40,385 bases of DNA from Saprospiraceae bacterium (GTDB lineage Bacteria > Bacteroidota > Bacteroidia > Chitinophagales > Saprospiraceae), in contig JADZFD010000104.1 of assembly GCA_020850225.1 (NCBI GenBank), positions 1 through 40,385 on the forward strand, in the 5' to 3' direction. Made by a program: the position numbers and the translations under genes. Below the pieces are notes generated by a model. It had not been told where the DNA came from. It ran no database searches and worked only from the letters and a program-made list of their open reading frames with translations. How positions within the stretch are numbered: position 1 is the first letter of the stretch; every line of letters begins with the position of its first letter. Shown here one piece after another: positions 35,137 through 40,385 of this stretch.

Positions 35137-35712
35137 ATGTCCTCAACCCATTCAAAATCAATATGGTACCCACCGGGAGGCATCCTGATTTGGATTATCA
35201 TCCTTATTGAGTTATTCACTTACGGCATGGCAATGGCAGCATTGGCATACTACGGATCATTAGACAGGGCACAGTATCATGCAGATAGTATGCTCCTGAA
35301 CAAAGCCATAGCTGCCGTCAATACTGTATTTCTGCTGACTGGTGGATATTATGCCGCTATGGCTGTCAATAGGTTCAGAAATGCTGAATTTGACAAAACC
35401 AGCCGTTATCTTCTGTGGGCAATTTATTCTGGGGTCGCTTTTCTGCTTCTTAAATTAGCGGAATACTATCCCAAACTTGCAGCTGGTCTGGACATGAATT
35501 ACAGTCCATTCTTTATGAATTACTGGCTGCTCACCGGATTTCACTGGATACATGTGCTGGTAGGTGTGGTCATCCTTATAGTTATCCGGCACGGCATCAT
35601 TAAAAACGGTCACAATGCTTCTCCCGAAGACCTGGAAGCCGGCACTGCCTTCTGGCATATGTGCGATCTGATCTGGTTGTTATTGTTCCCCATACTCTAC
35701 CTGTTGTTCTGA
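35137..35712 (+). CDS. norE: NorE-like cytochrome c oxidase subunit III family protein
   Basis: From ATG 35137 the product has 191 residues with about five membrane helices and the subunit III features GFHWIHVLVGVVILIV and a Glu-containing helix. An upstream in-frame ATG at 35101 lies inside norD, so the later start directly after the norD stop is preferred. NorE is not essential for catalysis in well-studied denitrifiers but improves NO reductase assembly or activity. The position inside the cluster and the match in length support the name. Confidence 0.85.
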   Translation: MSSTHSKSIWYPPGGILIWIIILIELFTYGMAMAALAYYGSLDRAQYHADSMLLNKAIAAVNTVFLLTGGYYAAMAVNRFRNAEFDKTSRYLLWAIYSGVAFLLLKLAEYYPKLAAGLDMNYSPFFMNYWLLTGFHWIHVLVGVVILIVIRHGIIKNGHNASPEDLEAGTAFWHMCDLIWLLLFPILYLLF

Positions 35713-35713
35713 T

Positions 35714-35956
35714 ATGAAAAATAATCTGTACACCTCATTCATTATACTGCTGGTCATCACCTTGCTTTCGACCGGTATTTCCTATTTCGCCACAGCCGGA
35801 TTGTTTACACTGATGATAGTGGTTTTATCCATTATAAAATTCGGTATGGTAGGCTTCAGCTTTATGGAACTCAGATATGCACATAGTTTCTGGAAAGCGC
35901 TGTTCGTATTGTACAGTCTGCTTATAGGGTTTATTTTTACTTTATTGTTGAGTTGA
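35714..35956 (+). CDS. norF: NorF-like small membrane protein (cytochrome oxidase subunit IV type)
   Basis: The 80-residue protein has three hydrophobic helices and resembles the small subunit IV family (FSFMELRYAHSFWKALFVLYSLL). It starts one base after the norE stop. It usually accompanies NorE. Its last codons (TTG AGT TGA) already belong to the GAGTTG-rich repeat array that follows, so the array may have grown into the end of the gene. Confidence 0.8.
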   Translation: MKNNLYTSFIILLVITLLSTGISYFATAGLFTLMIVVLSIIKFGMVGFSFMELRYAHSFWKALFVLYSLLIGFIFTLLLS

Positions 35957-36270
35957 TTGAGTTGTTAAGTTGGTTGATCCCGATAGCTATCGGGAGTTGA
36001 GTTGTTTGAGTTGTTTGAGTTGGGGAGTTGTTTGAGTTGGGGAGTTGTTTAATTGTTGAGTTGTTAAGTTGGTTGATCCCGATAGCTATCGGGAGTTGAG
36101 TTGGTGGAGTTGGTTGAGTTGGTGGAGTTGTTTGAGTTGGGGAGTTGTTTAGGTGGTTAGGTGTTGAGTTGTTAAGTTGGTTGATCCCGATAGCTATCGG
36201 GAGTTAAGTTGTTTAATTGTTTAGGTGGGGAGTTGTTGAGGTGGTTGATCCTGATGGCTATCGGGAGTGG
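35947..36270. repeat. GAGTTG-rich tandem repeat array with palindromes, left of the regulator gene
   Basis: About 320 bp consist of imperfect 7- to 10-bp units built on GAGTTG with TT, GG or TTT between them. Embedded are three perfect copies of the 16-bp palindrome CCCGATAGCTATCGGG (35979-35994, 36078-36093, 36186-36201) and one degenerate copy (36250-36265, CCTGATGGCTATCGGG). The spacing is 99, 108 and 64 bp. There is no open frame of note. Strand bias is extreme: almost all G and T. Confidence 0.9.
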
Positions 36271-36506
36271 TAAAAATATCAGACATTGACACATTCATTT
36301 TTAATTCATAATAACAGGATAACTTCTTATGATTCGTAGTAAAATAATCTCACATTCAGATATGTCAAACCTTGATTAATCCTGTTACCTGAAAACTAAA
36401 TAATACACAATCTTCATTTTGTGGCATAAAGATATTAACTTTACCTGCGAATAGTGAACGGTGTTTAGCTGTTGATATTATATTACACTATACTTACCTC
36501 AACGAT

Positions 36507-37100
36507 ATGAATATTGATAATGCTTTATTATTTTCGTACGGCGGTATCGTCAAATCCTACAATAAAGGTGACTACATCATCCATGAAGGTGAGCCTGCCA
36601 GATTTTATCATCAGGTCCTGGATGGCCAGGTCAAATTGTCGTGCTTTAATCTAGATGGAAAAAAATTTACTTTCCAGGTGTTTAAAGATGGAGAGAGTTT
36701 TGGTGAACCTTCCCTCTTCCTCAACGAAAAGTATCCTGTGTATGCCATTTCTGATACTGCCTCTACTGTAATCATACTTTCCAAAGATCAGTTTTTTCAA
36801 CTACTGGATGATCATCCCGATTATCAGAAAAAATTTCTGTATATTTTTGCCGGCAGGTTATTCAATAAAACCAATACATCCAAACTCATCATCAGTGAAA
36901 ATCCGGAAAGCAGGATCATTGCTTTACTTACAAAATATAAAAAAGAAAATACAACAATGGACGGGCCTGTACTTATCCGGCATACCCGTCAGGAAATCGC
37001 TGATTTTACAGGCCTCCGGATTGAAACAGTCATTCGTACAGTCAGAAAAATGTACAGGGAGCAAAAACTTATTATCAGGGACAGGAAGATTTATTTTTAG
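36507..37100 (+). CDS. Crp/Fnr-family transcriptional regulator
   Basis: The 197-residue protein has a cyclic-nucleotide-binding-type beta-roll (about 12-115) and a C-terminal helix-turn-helix (about 152-181) whose recognition helix reads GLRIETVIRTVRKM; the E-T-x-x-R pattern matches the DNA-reading helix of Fnr/Dnr relatives. There are no N-terminal cysteines for an iron-sulfur cluster, so oxygen sensing of the Fnr type is unlikely; a Dnr-like heme/NO sensor is possible. The gene lies after the nor genes, between two repeat arrays. A weak -7-like TAACTTTA lies at 36436-36443. No palindrome like those at 10069 and 30396 is seen before it. Confidence 0.9.
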   Translation: MNIDNALLFSYGGIVKSYNKGDYIIHEGEPARFYHQVLDGQVKLSCFNLDGKKFTFQVFKDGESFGEPSLFLNEKYPVYAISDTASTVIILSKDQFFQLLDDHPDYQKKFLYIFAGRLFNKTNTSKLIISENPESRIIALLTKYKKENTTMDGPVLIRHTRQEIADFTGLRIETVIRTVRKMYREQKLIIRDRKIYF

Positions 37101-37110
37101 GAAGTTTTTT

Positions 37111-37268
37111 GTTGGGGAGTTGGTTGAGTTGTTTAGGTGTTGAGTTGTTTTAGTTGTTGAGTTGTTTTAGTTGTTAAGTTGGTTAGTTGGTTAGTTGGTT
37201 TAGTTGTTTAGTTGTTGATCCCGATAGCTATCGGGAGTTGAGTTGTTTAGGTGTTTAGTTGTTTAGGT
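37111..37268. repeat. GAGTTG-rich tandem repeat array, right of the regulator gene
   Basis: The array begins 10 bp after the regulator's stop and continues the G/T-rich unit pattern (GTTGAGTTGTTT and TTAGTTGG variants), with one perfect CCCGATAGCTATCGGG (37220-37235). Together with 35947-36270 it brackets the regulator gene in direct orientation. Confidence 0.88.
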
Positions 37269-37310
37269 GACTATAACTCCATTACTAATCAAAATCGAGA
37301 AGGCAGAAAC

Positions 37311-37351
37311 AAAAAAAGAGCAGTGATGACTACTTGTCACCACAACTCTTT
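37311..37351 (-). terminator. Minus-strand terminator downstream of the T9SS genes
   Basis: AAAGAG pairs with CTCTTT and GTGATGAC with GTCACCAC (one G-T pair) around a 5-nt loop. On the minus strand a run of seven T follows (37317-37311). It would end the transcript of the T9SS genes to the right and protects the regulator side from read-through. Confidence 0.65.
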
Positions 37352-37379
37352 ACTTCAATCTCATAGTTATTTCCCTTGC

Positions 37380-37526
37380 TTACTGAATGCGGATAAAACG
37401 CTTTGTCAGGTTATCCTTCTGATCCAGTATCCTCAGGTTAAACACTCCCGGAGCCAGATCACTGAGCTCCATCCTGTAGAGCTCGTTTGGCTCTATTTTA
37501 ATCGGGATTACATCTCTCACAACTAA
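37380..37526 (-). pseudogene. Remnant of a T9SS C-terminal sorting domain
   Basis: A 48-codon minus-strand frame without a start reads LVVRDVIPIK, then NELYRMELSDLAPGVFNLRI and an ending TKRFIRIQ before a stop, the normal look of a type A T9SS sorting signal (a DL-x-x-G-x-Y/F strand and basic last strand). A stop precedes it in frame, and a further piece (LNISVITGDD) is in another frame just upstream (to about 37560), so the region is frameshifted. The rest of the parent gene is missing. A second, intact sorting domain is carried by the neighbouring gene. Confidence 0.65.
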
Positions 37527-37643
37527 TCATCTCCGGTAATCACAGAGATATTCAGCATTTGTGTAAAGTAAAACAAGCGTGCCGGAAATTAATCCGGTAC
37601 TCCTGTTTTAATACATCCTTTAAAAAACTCAATTTCCCTTCTT

Positions 37644-38738
37644 CTATTCGACTTTTATAAACCTTTTGGTTGTGACATTGTCGTAACCTTCCAGTTTGAT
37701 ATTATAGATACCTGCTGCCAACTTATCCAGCTTTATCTCATTGTCAGTGCTGGTCGATACATTGGGTATAATCATTACTACCTCTCCTAATGCATTGGTT
37801 ACTATTAGTTTTACGTTGTCGTCATTGTTAAATCCTTTCATGGATACATTCACCTTGTCAAATGCAGGGTTGGGATGTACTTCCATACTAAGATCTGAGC
37901 CAATACACCGACGCGGTTCAATCAAAATAGTATTAAAATATACTGACTTTCCGTTAAAATCTACCTGCTTCAGCCTGTAGAAATATCTTACACCACTTAG
38001 CAAATTCGCATCTGTATAGCTATAATCTGATCCTGTGCTGACATTCGCTGACTTAATTCGTTGTACTGTCTCGAATGTTTTACCATCATTTGATCGCTCT
38101 ACATCAACATAGTCGCTGTTACTTTCAGAAGCTGTTTTCCAGTTCAGTACAACCTCTCCACACTTGCCGTTACGGGCAGTAAAACTTGCCAGATCAATCG
38201 GAAGGGGTGCTAAAACACCTTCAAATGTTTGAAGATCATCATTGGATATCTGATTATTATACGCCCTTGAGCAGCCACCTAAATCCGTAGGATGTACATA
38301 TACCTGAGCCTGGAAAATCTTTAAATCACAATTTGTCGAAATATCTCCCTTAATACTTATCTTAACTATAGCACCATCCAACCAATTTATCTGATCACTA
38401 TTCAATCCTGTAAATGTTTGATTTATTTCACTCCATGTCCAGGTAAATCTTCCTGTCTGAAAAATTGATGAAATACCATTCACTTTAAATTGCTTTGTAA
38501 GCGGAATATTGATTTCCAATCGCAAACTACCCGCAGGAGCTGTACAATATGGGTCTCCTCCCCCCATAGCCCAATTCACTATCAAAGTATCGTATCCTCC
38601 ATTAGGTATACATCCTTGTTTTATGAATCCAACTCCAGTTAACTGTGGATCACATCCATGATCAGCACACTGACTGATTCCTCTATTCGAAATTAATAAG
38701 ATAAAAGCGATCAGTGTATATTTAATTTGCCTTTTCAT
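37644..38738 (-). CDS. Secreted T9SS cargo protein with fibronectin-like and sorting domains
   Basis: The 364-residue protein has a signal peptide (about 1-22, ending GISQ), a Cys-containing N-terminal part of unknown function, a fibronectin-type segment (about 180-270: LPIDLASFTARNG, VVLNWKTASESNS, YFYRLKQVDFNG) and a T9SS type A sorting domain (about 285-364: VHPNPAFDKV, then AAGIYNIKLEG and a basic end TTKRFIKVE). It should pass through the type IX system to the cell surface or medium. It follows the beta-helix gene by 22 bp and probably shares its transcript. A specific activity is not evident. Confidence 0.85.
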   Translation of the reverse strand: MKRQIKYTLIAFILLISNRGISQCADHGCDPQLTGVGFIKQGCIPNGGYDTLIVNWAMGGGDPYCTAPAGSLRLEINIPLTKQFKVNGISSIFQTGRFTWTWSEINQTFTGLNSDQINWLDGAIVKISIKGDISTNCDLKIFQAQVYVHPTDLGGCSRAYNNQISNDDLQTFEGVLAPLPIDLASFTARNGKCGEVVLNWKTASESNSDYVDVERSNDGKTFETVQRIKSANVSTGSDYSYTDANLLSGVRYFYRLKQVDFNGKSVYFNTILIEPRRCIGSDLSMEVHPNPAFDKVNVSMKGFNNDDNVKLIVTNALGEVVMIIPNVSTSTDNEIKLDKLAAGIYNIKLEGYDNVTTKRFIKVE

Positions 38739-38760
38739 ATCTGTATGATTATAAATTTTA

Positions 38761-40385
38761 CTAATTAATTATCAATGATGATTTGGTATAATTATTGTTT
38801 AAATTCTGGTCACCGCCGGTTCCGTTTAATAACTGCCCCGTGGTCTGACTCTGTGAATTTGAAACTCCTGTTGCAGTAAATACAATTTTAATCTTGCTAT
38901 TGCTCATTGCCGGTATTGGAATAGCACTTGTACATAGATAAAAAAACCCGTAATCAACACAACTCCAATTAGAATTATTTGACATAATACCACCAAATAC
39001 ATCTGCAGTATTGCTAATACTAGGTATGGATGTGTTAAAAAGTCCACCTGATGGTTTTGTTATAACAATTTGAACATTAGAATTGGTTGGATTATTACTG
39101 ACATTCTCAATATAATAGAGTGCATCCCTGCTTTGATTAAGTGCAAAATTAGATGCATCTATCAAAAATGTTGTTGTTAATTCGGGTGAACCAGCAGGTG
39201 TACCAGTACAAGATCCCGGTACAGGCTGGAAGCCTGTTGTGCCGAGTTGATCATCTGTGCCATTGACTAACCATGGATTGTAGTCATTGGTACCTGTACC
39301 ATTTGCAATTATTTTACTATCTATAATACTGTAGCCTGTAGATCCCCACCAGTTACATTCAAGAGTAGCATTGCTGTTGGTATTGTTTATAAACGCTTTA
39401 TATGCAAAAGCTGCTCCCAAGTGATTGTTTTGAACAGTTATGGCTGGACCTGCATTTACTTTACCAAATTCACCGGTTCTAATTCCATTTTGTGGTCCCG
39501 AAATTATGTTGTTACTAACTGTTACATTTGAAAGAGTAGCAGGATTGCCACTATATGGACTATCATCTCTTGCCTTAATAGCTACAGCTGATGCCTGTTC
39601 AGGATTGCTCGAAGTCCCATAATATCCACAATTGGTAATTTCAGAATTTTGAATTGTTATATTAGAATAAGCCCCATATTTAAGATTGATATCTATACCA
39701 TTGTTAACTGCATTTGTGGCATCTGTTCCAGAATTATTCATTATGATACCATCAATTACTGCATTGCTCAAGGCTTCAAAATACATACCTTTTTGCAGGT
39801 TGTTACTGAAGTCCGAGTTAGTAATAGAAACGTAGTCGAATGTACCTCCTGCTCCGTTATTCTTAGCTATAAAGCATCCTTGTTTATTGCCTTTCACCTC
39901 ACAGTTAACCATTGTAAATCCGCTAACTACATCTGCTGAACCTTTTCTGAATCCAATAGATGTATTGTTATTGAGCTTAGAATTTTGAATAGTTAGATTG
40001 GTTGTACCGTTGCCTAAATTTATACCTGCATTACAGTTAGCTATTGATTCAACATTGTCAATAAGAACTCCGGATGTTGTTACTGCCAATCCATAATTAT
40101 AATTAGTCACATGAAGGTTCTGTACTGTTGCCCCAGCTGCAGAAATTAAGATTCCTGTGCCGCTGCAAGGAGTAGATGGTGTCAGTATAGTTGTAGCTCC
40201 TACGCCACTAAGTGTAAGATCTTTATTTAATGTAATATTTTCATTGTAGGTGCCCGCGGCAACGCTAAGTGTGTGCCCACCTAATGTCTGTGCATCATCA
40301 ATAGCAGATTGAATAGAACAGAATACCTCTAATGTGGTGGTATTGGTAACAATTCCGCCACCAACTCCTATATTACGGGTATCCG
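38761..40385 (-). CDS. Right-handed parallel beta-helix surface protein, 5' end outside the window
   Basis: The frame is open to the right edge, so the N-terminus is missing; at least 540 residues are present. The part nearest the edge contains IQSAIDDAQTLGGHTLSV then a GTYNENITL and LTLSGVG pattern, typical of pectin-lyase-fold proteins that start with an 'Asp/Gly-rich tandem' helix. Rungs with N-x-G/I-T-I-x-N-S periodicity follow (ITIQNSEITN, VTVSNNIISG, ITVQNNHLG). The C-terminal ~130 residues form a beta-sandwich like DUF11 domains, ending DQNLNNNYTKSSLIIN with no sorting domain. A GTG at 40110 is only an internal possible start. Confidence 0.85.
   Translation of the reverse strand, partial: DTRNIGVGGGIVTNTTTLEVFCSIQSAIDDAQTLGGHTLSVAAGTYNENITLNKDLTLSGVGATTILTPSTPCSGTGILISAAGATVQNLHVTNYNYGLAVTTSGVLIDNVESIANCNAGINLGNGTTNLTIQNSKLNNNTSIGFRKGSADVVSGFTMVNCEVKGNKQGCFIAKNNGAGGTFDYVSITNSDFSNNLQKGMYFEALSNAVIDGIIMNNSGTDATNAVNNGIDINLKYGAYSNITIQNSEITNCGYYGTSSNPEQASAVAIKARDDSPYSGNPATLSNVTVSNNIISGPQNGIRTGEFGKVNAGPAITVQNNHLGAAFAYKAFINNTNSNATLECNWWGSTGYSIIDSKIIANGTGTNDYNPWLVNGTDDQLGTTGFQPVPGSCTGTPAGSPELTTTFLIDASNFALNQSRDALYYIENVSNNPTNSNVQIVITKPSGGLFNTSIPSISNTADVFGGIMSNNSNWSCVDYGFFYLCTSAIPIPAMSNSKIKIVFTATGVSNSQSQTTGQLLNGTGGDQNLNNNYTKSSLIIN

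Noticed and set aside
35947..37268. CRISPR array
   Set aside because: The repeats are 7-10 bp, imperfect and contiguous without unique spacers of constant length, and no cas gene is present.
37251..37526. 91-codon plus-strand open frame
   Set aside because: It starts in the repeat array and runs opposite to the T9SS sorting-domain remnant, which is the real signal here.

Overview
The window reads as a chromosomal segment of a Bacteroidota bacterium, plausibly an environmental member of the Saprospiria/Chitinophagia side of the phylum (the rank below phylum is inference). The grounds are a SusC/SusD pair, type IX secretion (T9SS) C-terminal sorting domains, several start-proximal promoters of the Bacteroidota type (TAnnTTTG), no consistent Shine-Dalgarno sequences, AT-rich spacers and a CCCGATAGCTATCGGG palindromic repeat. 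No rRNA, tRNA or CRISPR array was found.

Layout. 1-860 is gene-free and holds hairpins, a tandemly duplicated ~90-bp element and a minus-strand terminator. 860-7416 carries yceI, miaA, an acyltransferase, an acidic unknown protein, a zinc-ribbon protein and a minus-strand trio (small membrane protein, Gfo/Idh/MocA oxidoreductase, lipoprotein); a candidate small RNA lies at about 4595-4705. 7417-8145 holds a decayed IS3-type transposase end. 8146-15037 is a metal/sulfur block: an Nramp transporter fused to a UspA domain, then TauE/SafE permease, persulfide dioxygenase-rhodanese, rhodanese-UspA-UspA, two half-size YeeE/YedE (thiosulfate-type) subunits and a single-domain rhodanese. Together they look like a sulfane-sulfur/thiosulfate uptake, transfer and oxidation system.

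15309-24955 is mixed: an outer-membrane porin with an MbnP-like lipoprotein, an oxidoreductase/sugar isomerase pair, ornithine aminotransferase, a secreted putative hydrolase, MlaE/MlaF lipid-transport subunits and a short-chain dehydrogenase. 25356-30014 is a SusC/SusD pair with no degradative enzyme beside it. 30492-35956 is a complete nitric oxide reductase cluster (norC, norB, norQ, norD, norE, norF), followed by a Crp/Fnr-type regulator at 36507-37100 that sits between two arrays of GAGTTG-rich repeats with the 16-bp palindrome. The right end carries a decayed T9SS sorting domain, a T9SS cargo protein and a beta-helix protein that runs off the window.

The most interesting link is regulatory: two 16-bp inverted repeats, one before the sulfur genes and one before norC, each lie exactly 21 nt upstream of a TAnnTTTG promoter element. 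This is the geometry expected of a class II Crp/Fnr activator site, so the sulfur block and the NO reductase may answer to the same type of regulator, possibly the one encoded next to nor.
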